The notes beneath the pieces were generated by a model. That model saw only the letters and a list, made by a program, of their open reading frames with translations, was not told the DNA's origin and searched no databases. 12,511 nucleotides of DNA from Mesorhizobium sp. (GTDB taxonomy: Bacteria; Pseudomonadota; Alphaproteobacteria; Rhizobiales; Rhizobiaceae), in NCBI GenBank assembly GCA_030698645.1, contig JAUYMV010000602.1, positions 1-12,511 of the forward strand, given 5' to 3'. The position numbers were made by a program, and so were the translations under genes. Below are positions 6,691 through 12,511 of the stretch, one piece after another. The number at the start of each line of letters is the position of its first letter. The stretch's first letter is position 1.

Positions 6691-7134
6691 ATGAAAAAAC
6701 CATTCATAGCCCTCGGTGTTCTCGCCAGCCTGTTGTTTTCCGGCGTTGCCGGCGCTGCGGAGTTCGAAATCAAGATGCTCAACAAGGGCGCCAAGGGCGC
6801 CATGGTTTTCGAGCCGGATTTCGTGCGCGCCGCGCCAGGTGACACGATCAAGTTCGTCCCGACCGACAAGAGCCATTCGGCCGAAACGATCAAGGACATG
6901 ATTCCGGACGGCGCGGAGCCCTTCAAGGGCAAGCTGAACGAGGAAATCACCGTCACGCTCTCCAAGGAAGGCGTCTACGGCGTCAAATGCGCGCCGCATT
7001 ACGGCATGGGCATGGTGGCGCTGATCGTCGTCGGCGAGCCCGTCAATGTCGAACCGGCCAAGGCCATCAAGCAGAGCGGCAAAGCGAAGAAGGTGTTCGA
7101 CGAATTGTTCGAACAGGCGGCCGCCGCCGACTGA
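6691..7134 (+). CDS. Pseudoazurin, periplasmic blue copper electron donor
   Basis: A 147-residue type 1 copper protein that shuttles electrons in the periplasm, classically to copper nitrite reductase. The signal peptide is MKKPFIALGVLASLLFSGVA, with cleavage near GAA/E. The copper ligands are His62 (DKSHSAET), Cys100, His103 and Met108 (VKCAPHYGMGM), with the canonical spacings of 38, 3 and 5 residues between successive ligands. The C-terminal helical extension (AKAIKQSGKAKKVFDELFEQ) is typical of pseudoazurins. AAGGAA lies upstream of the ATG. It is driven by the NnrR-type promoter at 6602-6651 and is convergent with nirV, so it is co-regulated with nirK without sharing a transcript. Amicyanin or plastocyanin are less likely given the ligand loop and tail. 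Confidence 0.95.
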   Translation: MKKPFIALGVLASLLFSGVAGAAEFEIKMLNKGAKGAMVFEPDFVRAAPGDTIKFVPTDKSHSAETIKDMIPDGAEPFKGKLNEEITVTLSKEGVYGVKCAPHYGMGMVALIVVGEPVNVEPAKAIKQSGKAKKVFDELFEQAAAAD

Positions 7135-7156
7135 CGCCGTCGGCCGCACCCTGAAT

Positions 7157-7179
7157 CGCCCCGGCGAGGAGCCGGGGCG
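7157..7179. terminator. Hairpin after the pseudoazurin gene
   Basis: CGCCCCGGC (7157-7165) and GCCGGGGCG (7171-7179) form a perfect 9-bp GC-rich stem with a 5-nt loop, 22 nt after the pseudoazurin stop. There is no T run on either side, so it may protect or punctuate the 3' end rather than act as a classical intrinsic terminator. It lies between the convergent pseudoazurin and nirV genes. Confidence 0.5.
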
Positions 7180-7293
7180 TCGCCGGATGGCCGTGCGGGG
7201 TCGTCCGGCAATTTATGTAGGTGAGCCATGGCTACGCGGCCATCTACGGCAAGGCGCTGGTCACCCCGCGCTGGCGCTGATTCATACGACCCG

Positions 7294-8187
7294 TCAATCA
7301 GTGGCCGGCGTTGCCAAGCCGCGCAGATAGCGCTTCAGCCCGGCAAGTCCGAACCGGCTGCGTGGCTCCCGCACCAGGCGAAATCCCAGATTGTCGGGCG
7401 GCGTGCCAACCGCGCAGCCGCCGCTTTTCCCGTCGCGGATGAAGTCGGACATGTAGGCCCGATGGCGCCCTTCGACGACGTGCACCCCGCAATTCTCGAC
7501 CCTGCTGACGACTTCCGGCGCATCGCTCGCAAGCGTGGCCCGCACGTAGCAGGTCGCCGTCCACTCCCAGACATTGCCGCCGACGTCCGCCAGGCCCTTG
7601 GTGTTCGTGCCAAACGATCCCTGGACGCGCGCATCCGGCGCCGCCGTACGGCCGCGCGCGGATTCCCGTTCATAGAGCGACAGCCAGCGGCGCGCCGGGT
7701 TGGTTGGATCGTTCTCGATGTCGGCCGCATCACCGACGAACCGCTCGCCCGCGGCAAACGCCCATTCCATCGCGGTCGGAAGCCGCCAGGTCTGGCCGGT
7801 CCTTTCCGACTGCCAACGGGCATAGGCGATCGCATCGAGGTAGCTGACGCCGGTAATCGGGTTGTTCGGCACGCGCAGCCGTGGCGCATCGGCCTGGCGA
7901 CAGGCGCCGGCATCGACGCAGCCTTCGTAATCGGCGACGCTGACCTGATACTTCATGATCTCGAAAGGACGCTCGAACGACACGAGGGTGGTCGGACCGG
8001 CGACGGGATGGCCGTCCCTGAGGAATTCGCCGGGGTTCGGATAGGCGAACAGTCCGGGCAGTATCGTGACGGTGGGCGGCCTCGCGCCATCGGCCTCCGG
8101 CGCGGCGGAGCCCGCGCCTGCCAGCGCGCCCGCTCCCATGACGAGGGCGGTGACACTGCCGATCAGAATTTGCGCAGGCCGTTGCAT
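7294..8187 (-). CDS. nirV: NirV, FGE-sulfatase-domain protein associated with copper nitrite reductase
   Basis: A 297-residue exported protein of the formylglycine-generating-enzyme/sulfatase-modifying-factor fold. An N-terminal hydrophobic segment (about residues 7-28, ILIGSVTALVMGAGALAG) serves as a signal peptide. Fold marks include FEIMKYQVSVADYEGCVDAG, LDAIAYARW, WRLPTAMEWAFAA, GLADVGGNVWEWTATC and the C-terminal DNLGFRLVRE. NirV is known as a frequent partner of nirK in denitrifiers, but its activity is unresolved; NirK maturation is one idea. It lies 70 nt downstream of nirK on the same strand with a hairpin between, so it is probably co-transcribed. The ATG at 8187 follows GGGG about 9 nt upstream. 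Whether it has any modifying activity cannot be judged here. Confidence 0.9.
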   Translation of the reverse strand: MQRPAQILIGSVTALVMGAGALAGAGSAAPEADGARPPTVTILPGLFAYPNPGEFLRDGHPVAGPTTLVSFERPFEIMKYQVSVADYEGCVDAGACRQADAPRLRVPNNPITGVSYLDAIAYARWQSERTGQTWRLPTAMEWAFAAGERFVGDAADIENDPTNPARRWLSLYERESARGRTAAPDARVQGSFGTNTKGLADVGGNVWEWTATCYVRATLASDAPEVVSRVENCGVHVVEGRHRAYMSDFIRDGKSGGCAVGTPPDNLGFRLVREPRSRFGLAGLKRYLRGLATPATD

Positions 8188-8209
8188 GACGCATGCCCCA
8201 TACGAATCT

Positions 8210-8234
8210 CGATCCGCCGAAAACCGGCGGATCG
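8210..8234 (-). other. Perfect 10-bp hairpin between nirK and nirV
   Basis: CGATCCGCCG (8210-8219) and CGGCGGATCG (8225-8234) are exact reverse complements with a 5-nt loop. On the minus-strand transcript no T run follows, so full termination is unlikely. It may stabilise the nirK message or reduce nirV expression relative to nirK. Confidence 0.55.
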
Positions 8235-8257
8235 TATTGTTCGGAAGACAGGCGCGA

Positions 8258-9373
8258 TCAGTTGGTGGTGATGGCGCGCGGTGCGTCGACCTGCTTCATC
8301 AGGTCGTCGTTCCAGTCGCCTTCAACCTTGAAATGCGCGGTCGCGCCGAGTTCCACCGCCTCGATGAGATTGTGGTTCACATAAGCATAGATACCGGGCT
8401 GGCGGAACGTGTAGAGCGCAGCGCCGGCCGAGCCGCCGCGGATGAACCAGGTCTCGAGGTCCTTGGCCGGCGGGTTGGCGAACTTGCCCATTTCCCAGAC
8501 ATAGTCGCCATGGCCGCCGATCAGGTGCGGCCTGGTATCGCGGTTGGCCTGGGCATGCACGATCAGCACGGTCTCGCCGACCTTTGCCTTCATGGCGTTC
8601 TCGCCGGTCAGCGAACCCTTGGCGCCGTTGAAGACGACGTGCGTCGGGATCAGGCCTCGCATCACCTTGAGCATGTCCTCATATCCGTCGCCGGCCGATT
8701 CAAAGGACTTGTAGGCGCCGGATTCGTCGCGCGGGATGTAGAAGTCGTTTTCGCCGATGTAGAACACCTTGTCGTAGCTGAGCGGAGCACCTTTTTCGTC
8801 CTTCAGCCCGTCGCGCGGCAGGATCATGATCGCGCCGCTCATGCCCGAAACGACATGCCACGGGATCATCGGACCGCCGGGCGCGCAGTGATAGACGAAG
8901 GTTCCCGTGCGCGTCGCCTTGAAGCGCAGCGTCACCTGCTCGCCGGGGTTGATCAGCGTCAGTTCGCCGCCGCCGAGCGCGCCCGTGGAGGCGTGGAAGT
9001 CGATGTTGTGGGCCAGCGAGTTGGTATCGGGATTGATCAGCGTCAGTTCGACATAGTCGTCCTGATGCACCACCATCAGCGGCCCCGGCACGGAGCCGTC
9101 ATAGGTCATCGCATGGAGCGTGGCGCCCTCGTCGTCGAGGATGATCGGCTTCTCCACTATGGTCATCGTGAATTCGACCACCTTCGCCCCCCCGACGGCG
9201 ACCTGGTCGTGCGCGTGCACGAAGGGCGGCGCGACGAGCTTCACCTTCACCCGTGGCAGTGCATTGATGACGGCCTCGTCGGCCTGTGCGGAAACGGCAA
9301 ACGGAGGCAGTGTGGTCAGAATGGCGGCCGTTGCGACCCCCATGAGGGCTTCGCGTCGCGTGAACATTTGCAT
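8258..9373 (-). CDS. nirK: Copper-containing nitrite reductase NirK (class I)
   Basis: Reduces nitrite to nitric oxide in the periplasm as a homotrimer with type 1 and type 2 copper. The 371 residues hold two cupredoxin domains. Type 1 ligands are His122, Cys163, His173 and Met178; type 2 ligands are His127, His162 and His334 (YVNHNLIEA). The catalytic pair Asp125 (NIDFHAS) and His283 (RPHLIGG) is intact. These motifs match the Alcaligenes/Achromobacter/Rhizobium class. The N terminus has a twin-arginine motif (FTRREALMG) followed by a hydrophobic segment, so Tat export is expected. AGGAG lies about 8 nt before the ATG. A perfect NnrR box at 9433-9446 precedes it and nirV follows. All catalytic residues are present, so it should be active. 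Confidence 0.98.
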   Translation of the reverse strand: MQMFTRREALMGVATAAILTTLPPFAVSAQADEAVINALPRVKVKLVAPPFVHAHDQVAVGGAKVVEFTMTIVEKPIILDDEGATLHAMTYDGSVPGPLMVVHQDDYVELTLINPDTNSLAHNIDFHASTGALGGGELTLINPGEQVTLRFKATRTGTFVYHCAPGGPMIPWHVVSGMSGAIMILPRDGLKDEKGAPLSYDKVFYIGENDFYIPRDESGAYKSFESAGDGYEDMLKVMRGLIPTHVVFNGAKGSLTGENAMKAKVGETVLIVHAQANRDTRPHLIGGHGDYVWEMGKFANPPAKDLETWFIRGGSAGAALYTFRQPGIYAYVNHNLIEAVELGATAHFKVEGDWNDDLMKQVDAPRAITTN

Positions 9374-9432
9374 CTCCTATTCGTCTTCTGCTTCGATAGG
9401 AGGAGGTGTAGTTCCAGTCGCGGTCACATTCT

Positions 9433-9446
9433 TTGCGATTACGCAA
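9433..9446 (-). promoter_or_regulatory. Perfect NnrR box of the nirK promoter
   Basis: On the minus strand this reads TTGCG-TAAT-CGCAA. Its centre (9439.5) lies 66 nt before the nirK ATG. A class II placement at -41.5 predicts a start near 9398, and TACACC (9410-9405) sits at the -10 position, although it is a weak match. It is the same box type as at pseudoazurin and matches the regulator encoded at 5845-6546. Confidence 0.82.
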
Positions 9447-9560
9447 CAAGTCGTGACGAAGCCGAATACACTGCGCGACTGGCGTGGGCGGCCGGAATAG
9501 CCAAGTGAAGGCGACGTGCGCGTTCCGGCAAGTCGGGGCAACGCGGCGCCTGTGACTGGA

Positions 9561-9884
9561 CTATTCCGGATTGAGCGTCGCGATATAGGCGATGATGTCG
9601 GCAATCTGGGTTGGCGAGGCGACGAATTCTGGCATGTCCGGGTGGCCGGAGTAGATTCCTTCGACGAAGGCTTCTTCGAGTGCGTCGAGTGGATAGCGCT
9701 CCGACAGCTTGCGGAATTCCGGCGCCTCGGGATGCGTACTCGTGTCGCTTTTTCCGATGCCGTGGCAGCGCGCGCAATTCGTCTCGACGAGGACTTTTCC
9801 CAGCGCCGAATCGCCCGACTCGGCAGCCGATGCCGCCGGAACGGCCAAGAGCCAGACGGCGGAGAGGGCGGTTGCTTTCAACAT
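9561..9884 (-). CDS. Small periplasmic class I cytochrome c
   Basis: A 107-residue mono-haem cytochrome. Residues 1-21 form a signal peptide (MLKATALSAVWLLAVPAASAA). The haem motif CARCH is at 37-41, and Met84 (HPDMPEF) is the probable sixth ligand. The fold ends with the class I C-terminal helix QIADIIAYIATLNP. It is a likely soluble electron carrier, perhaps to nirK, which lies just downstream on the same strand but has its own promoter. The ATG at 9884 gives a clean signal peptide; the ribosome site is weak (GGATCGATCGAAC). A TTG at 9926 is also in frame but adds a tail before the signal peptide. It is divergent from the other cytochrome with an FNR/FixK-type box between. Its true partner is unknown. 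Confidence 0.9.
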   Translation of the reverse strand: MLKATALSAVWLLAVPAASAAESGDSALGKVLVETNCARCHGIGKSDTSTHPEAPEFRKLSERYPLDALEEAFVEGIYSGHPDMPEFVASPTQIADIIAYIATLNPE

Positions 9885-9964
9885 GTTCGATCGATCCAGT
9901 TTCTCGGGCGCACCGCCGGTCGGCAATGAGCTGCAACATTAGGACCCGCATTCCGGTTCTCGCT

Positions 9965-9978
9965 TTGATGCGGATCAA
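9965..9978. promoter_or_regulatory. Perfect FNR/FixK-type box shared by two divergent cytochrome genes
   Basis: TTGAT-GCGG-ATCAA matches the FNR/FixK consensus exactly. From its centre (9971.5), a -41.5 placement predicts starts near 10013 for the rightward gene (TATGCA at 10001-10006 as a weak -10) and near 9930 for the leftward gene (TAATGT at 9941-9936 on the minus strand). One bound dimer could serve both. The half-sites are TTGAT, unlike the TTGCG sites at nirK and pseudoazurin. Confidence 0.82.
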
Positions 9979-10038
9979 GGAGCTTGGCGGCGCTTGGAAT
10001 TATGCAGATAGCAGACAATGCGGCTTCGGAGACTCGAT

Positions 10039-10440
10039 ATGCACAAATGGTTCGCCGCGGCTACGGCTATTCTGTTGTCCAGCGGCAGCGGCGTTGCGCA
10101 GGAGATGCCGTATGGCCAGGCCGAATATCTGAACTCGTGCGCCGCTTGCCATGGGCCGAGAGGCAAGGGGAATGGGGCCTTGGCCGAGACGTTGCGGGTT
10201 CCGCCGGCCGATCTGACCCAATTGGAGAAGAAGAACGGCGGGGAATTCCCCTACTTCCGCGTCTACGCCGTCATCGACGGCCGCTTCGTTGTTCCGGGTC
10301 ATGGGGAGCGAGACATGCCGGTCTGGGGCAGGCAGTTTCTGGACGAGGACGTGCAGGTCTACGGCCCGAACGGTGGCGAGATCGTCGCGCAGGAACGAAT
10401 TCACGAACTTGCCGGTTATATTCAGACGCTGCAGCAATAA
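10039..10440 (+). CDS. Periplasmic class I cytochrome c (CAACH)
   Basis: A 133-residue mono-haem cytochrome with a signal peptide (MHKWFAAATAILLSSGSGVA, cut near QEM). The haem motif CAACH spans 34-38, followed by GPRGKGNGALAETLRVPPAD. Met93 in RDMPVWG is the likely axial ligand, and the C-terminal helix is RIHELAGYIQTLQ. This resembles the MPVWG group of small cytochromes found near terminal reductases, so a role in feeding nirK or another periplasmic reductase is inferred. The ATG at 10039 has GGAG 7 nt upstream; the in-frame ATG at 10018 lacks a good site and would disturb the signal peptide. It is driven by the FNR/FixK box at 9965-9978, and it converges on the moaA-linked gene 32 nt away. 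Confidence 0.92.
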   Translation: MHKWFAAATAILLSSGSGVAQEMPYGQAEYLNSCAACHGPRGKGNGALAETLRVPPADLTQLEKKNGGEFPYFRVYAVIDGRFVVPGHGERDMPVWGRQFLDEDVQVYGPNGGEIVAQERIHELAGYIQTLQQ

Positions 10441-10472
10441 CTCGCCTGCGACCGGTTCGAGCGGCGCCCGGC

Positions 10473-10961
10473 TCAGGGACTTCCGAGCGACGTGGCGATC
10501 GGACCGACCAGCGGATCGTAGCGGCCGCGCAAGGCCGCAGGGTAGCGCATCGCCAGGCTGTGGATGACCTCTTCGTCCAGGCCGAACTCATGGCGCTCGT
10601 AGAAGATCGTGCGACCCGCCGTGCCGGAAACCACGCACCAATCGTCCGCCACGCGGCGATAGGTGATCTCGACGCGGGCGTCTCCGCCGGACGCGACATC
10701 GCTGCAAAGCTCATCCAGCGTTTGCTCGAGCACATTGTAGGCGCCGTAGACGAAGAGTTCCGCGCCGTCGCGCGCCCGCCAGGCCTGGCCGTCGCCGTTC
10801 TCGGGTCCCGGAAGCTGGATGGTGAAGACGTCGACGGGCACTGTCAGCGTGGTGCCGAAGCGGTCATTCCGATAGCGAAAATCCTCGGCGAAGGCGGTGC
10901 TCGCCGCTGCTGCTGCGGCCAGTCCGGCCGCGACCATGCGAAGCCAGATCCCGCCGCCCAT
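10473..10961 (-). CDS. Periplasmic protein of unknown function coupled to moaA
   Basis: A 162-residue protein with a signal peptide (MGGGIWLRMVAAGLAAAAAA, then STAFA). The mature part begins EDFRYRNDRFGTTLTVPVDV and contains two cysteines (DELCSDV and DDWCVV) that could pair in the periplasm. EITYRRVADDWCVVSGTAG and IFYERHEFG suggest a beta-rich fold. I do not recognise a characterised family. It starts only 4 nt after the moaA stop, with GGAGG upstream placed inside the end of moaA, so the two are almost certainly co-transcribed and perhaps translationally coupled. The position says nothing firm about its job, since MoaA is cytoplasmic. It is convergent with the cytochrome gene. Confidence 0.82.
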   Translation of the reverse strand: MGGGIWLRMVAAGLAAAAAASTAFAEDFRYRNDRFGTTLTVPVDVFTIQLPGPENGDGQAWRARDGAELFVYGAYNVLEQTLDELCSDVASGGDARVEITYRRVADDWCVVSGTAGRTIFYERHEFGLDEEVIHSLAMRYPAALRGRYDPLVGPIATSLGSP

Positions 10962-10965
10962 CGGC

Positions 10966-11994
10966 TCAGCCTCCGGTGACGCTCATATGGCGCGCGACCG
11001 TCGGCTGCTTCGTGCGTCGGTCGATGATGAAGTCATGGCCCTTCGGCTTGCGGCCGATCGCTTCGTCGATGGCGTTGGACAGCAGCTCGTTGCCTTCCGA
11101 TGCCCGCAGCGGCGCGCGCAGGTCGGCGGCGTCGTCCTGTCCGAGGCACATGTAGAGCGTGCCGGTGCAGGTCAGGCGCACCCGGTTGCAGCTTTCGCAG
11201 AAATTGTGCGTCATCGGCGTGATGAAGCCGAGACGACCGCCCGTTTCAGCGACTTCCACATAGCGCGCCGGCCCGCCGGTCTTGTAGGGGATGTCCCTCA
11301 GCGTGAACTGGCGCTCCAGATCGGCGCGCAGCAAAGACAGCGGCAGATACTGGTCGGTGCGGTCCTCGTCGATTTCGCCCATCGGCATGGTTTCGATGAC
11401 CGTCAGGTCCATGTCGCGGCCATGCGCCCAACGTAGCATTTCAGGCAATTCGCGGTCGTTGAACCCCTTCAGCGCGACCGCGTTCAGCTTGACCTTCAGG
11501 CCGGCCGCCTGCGCCGCGTCGATGCCCTCCAGCACGCGCTGCAGGTCGCCCCATCGGGTGATGGCGTGGAACTTCTCGGGGTCCAGCGTGTCGAGCGAGA
11601 CGTTGATGCGCCGCACGCCGCAATCGGCGAGTTCGGCCGCGAAGCGCGACAATTGCGAACCGTTGGTGGTGAGCGTCAACTCTTCCAGCGCGCCGCTCTT
11701 CAGGTGGCGCGAGATCTGGCGCACCAGATGCATGATGTTCTTGCGCACCAGTGGCTCGCCGCCGGTCAGCCGCAGCTTCCTGACGCCCTTCTCGACGAAC
11801 ACGGCGCACAGCCGGTCGAGTTCCTCGAGGCTGAGCAGGTCCTTCTTGGGCAGGAAGGCCATGTCCTCGGCCATGCAATAGGTGCAGCGGAAGTCGCAGC
11901 GGTCCGTCACGGAGACACGCAGATACGAGATCGAACGTCCGAAGGGGTCGATCATCGGCGCGGTTCGTGCTGTGTCGAACATCTGCTCTGCCAT
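10966..11994 (-). CDS. moaA: GTP 3',8-cyclase MoaA (molybdenum cofactor synthesis)
   Basis: A radical-SAM enzyme that converts GTP to 3',8-cyclo-GTP, the first step of molybdopterin synthesis. The 342 residues carry the N-terminal 4Fe-4S motif CDFRCTYC (Cys33, 37, 40) and the SAM-binding [10 protein letters not shown]. The second cluster is C-terminal, with Cys266 and Cys269 in [10 protein letters not shown] and Cys283 in LYMCLGQ. The required C-terminal Gly-Gly is present (MSVTGG). The ATG at 11994 follows AAGGGCGG; an in-frame ATG at 12015 with a less clear site would add seven residues. It is followed by the periplasmic unknown and is divergent from the DUF971 gene. A sigma-70-like promoter is visible upstream. 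No residue needed for function is missing. Confidence 0.97.
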   Translation of the reverse strand: MAEQMFDTARTAPMIDPFGRSISYLRVSVTDRCDFRCTYCMAEDMAFLPKKDLLSLEELDRLCAVFVEKGVRKLRLTGGEPLVRKNIMHLVRQISRHLKSGALEELTLTTNGSQLSRFAAELADCGVRRINVSLDTLDPEKFHAITRWGDLQRVLEGIDAAQAAGLKVKLNAVALKGFNDRELPEMLRWAHGRDMDLTVIETMPMGEIDEDRTDQYLPLSLLRADLERQFTLRDIPYKTGGPARYVEVAETGGRLGFITPMTHNFCESCNRVRLTCTGTLYMCLGQDDAADLRAPLRASEGNELLSNAIDEAIGRKPKGHDFIIDRRTKQPTVARHMSVTGG

Positions 11995-12040
11995 TTTCCG
12001 CCCTTGCGTCGGCATCCGCCGCCGATGTTGTTGTCATTTC

Positions 12041-12069
12041 AATGTCGGCTTTTTGAGGCGAGGGTTCAA
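12041..12069 (-). promoter_or_regulatory. Possible sigma-70 promoter of moaA
   Basis: On the minus strand, TTGAAC (12069-12064) and GACATT (12046-12041) are separated by 17 bp and could be -35 and -10 elements. The predicted start is near 12034, giving a leader of about 40 nt before the moaA ATG. The match is only fair. No NnrR or FNR box is seen in the 184-nt gap between moaA and the DUF971 gene. Confidence 0.3.
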
Positions 12070-12178
12070 GAGTACTGCACGCAATTGCGGGGTTCGGCGC
12101 CCGCCCGTCTTCGTCGCTCTTTCCAACCGTGTCGATCCGGCGTAGCAGGCTAGCGAGGCCGCGACGAGGATTTGATTG

Positions 12179-12511
12179 ATGACCGCACCGACCGAACTCC
12201 GTGTCTCGAAGGACCGCAGGGTGCTGACCGTGACCTTCCCGGGCCATCACCACGCCTTCGAACTGCCGGCTGAATTGCTGCGCGTCGTGTCGCCGTCTGC
12301 CGAGGTGCAGGGCCATTCCCCCGAACAGCGCGTCACCGTCCCCGGAAAGAAAAACGTCGCTATCACGAAGATCGAGCCGACCGGCAACTATGCCGTACGC
12401 ATCAGCTTCGACGATGGCCACGACACCGGCATCTTCACCTGGAACTATCTGCACGAGCTCGGCCACGAGAAGGCTGGACGCTGGCAGGCCTATCTCGACG
12501 AACTGGCGCAA
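12179..12511 (+). CDS. DUF971-domain protein, 3' end outside window
   Basis: The frame is open for 111 codons from ATG 12179 to the right edge without a stop. The protein shows the DUF971 (gamma-butyrobetaine-hydroxylase N-terminal-like) pattern: ELRVSKDRRVLTVTFPGHHH, FELPAELLRVVSPSAEVQGH, then NYAVRISFDDGHDTGIFTWN and YLHELG. In hydroxylases this domain binds zinc and precedes a dioxygenase domain, but many bacteria encode it alone as a protein of about 120-130 residues. Its last visible residues suggest it is nearly complete. GAGGA lies 8 nt before the ATG. It is divergent from moaA; DUF971 proteins have been linked to iron-sulphur protein assembly, but this is not shown here. Confidence 0.88.
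   Translation, partial: MTAPTELRVSKDRRVLTVTFPGHHHAFELPAELLRVVSPSAEVQGHSPEQRVTVPGKKNVAITKIEPTGNYAVRISFDDGHDTGIFTWNYLHELGHEKAGRWQAYLDELAQ

Noticed and set aside
7228..8271. Plus-strand 347-codon frame opposite nirV
   Set aside because: Antisense shadow; its composition is Arg/Ala-rich with no family features, while nirV on the other strand is complete.
9401..9412. Plus-strand AGGAGGAGGTG, a strong Shine-Dalgarno look-alike
   Set aside because: It is followed by a stop codon (GTG TAG) and no downstream frame with coding character; it lies in the nirK leader on the opposite strand.
8066..9508. Long plus-strand open frame (480 codons) opposite nirK and nirV
   Set aside because: It is the mirror of high-GC coding sequence; the translated product shows no recognisable domain and the opposite strand encodes intact NirK with all copper ligands.

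Overview
This window reads as high-GC alphaproteobacterial chromosome, most like the Hyphomicrobiales (Phyllobacteriaceae/Rhizobium relatives). The basis is the protein families, a Tat-exported copper nitrite reductase with a nirV partner, and FNR-family DNA boxes of the NnrR type. No taxon can be fixed from the sequence alone. Fifteen genes are supported, two of them cut by the window edges. There are no rRNAs, tRNAs, insertion sequences or CRISPR arrays, and no gene-free stretch longer than 300 bases.

Layout. Bases 1-1448 (minus strand) hold a polar amino-acid ABC transporter: binding protein, a strong hairpin, then a permease running off the left edge. Bases 1607-4974 (minus) look like one operon: EamA/DMT exporter, Bcr/CflA-type MFS exporter, mobA, mobB. 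The coding ends overlap or nearly touch. mobA and mobB make the guanine-dinucleotide form of molybdenum cofactor. Bases 5067-5423 (minus) encode a small secreted protein of unknown function. Bases 5608-10440 form a nitrite-respiration island: a DUF1858 redox-disulfide protein, an NnrR-type regulator, pseudoazurin, nirV, nirK and two small periplasmic c-type cytochromes. Bases 10473-11994 (minus) hold moaA, the first step of molybdopterin synthesis, and a tightly coupled periplasmic protein of unknown function. A DUF971 protein starts at 12179 and runs off the right edge.

How it works together. NirK reduces nitrite to nitric oxide in the periplasm. Pseudoazurin and the cytochromes are plausible electron donors. 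NirV is its usual co-encoded partner of unresolved role. The regulator lacks the N-terminal iron-sulphur cysteines of FNR and has His where FNR has the Glu that reads TTGAT. Matching this, the nirK and pseudoazurin promoters carry perfect TTGCG-N4-CGCAA boxes, and DUF1858 carries a one-mismatch copy. The two divergent cytochromes instead share one perfect TTGAT-N4-ATCAA (FNR/FixK-type) box, placed so that one bound dimer could activate both. The window therefore seems wired with two regulatory codes: nitric-oxide-type control for the copper enzymes and low-oxygen control for the cytochromes. The molybdenum-cofactor genes on both flanks may serve nitrate reductase or other enzymes. They also suggest that the nitrite island was inserted between moaA and mobAB. 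No NO reductase or N2O reductase gene is present.
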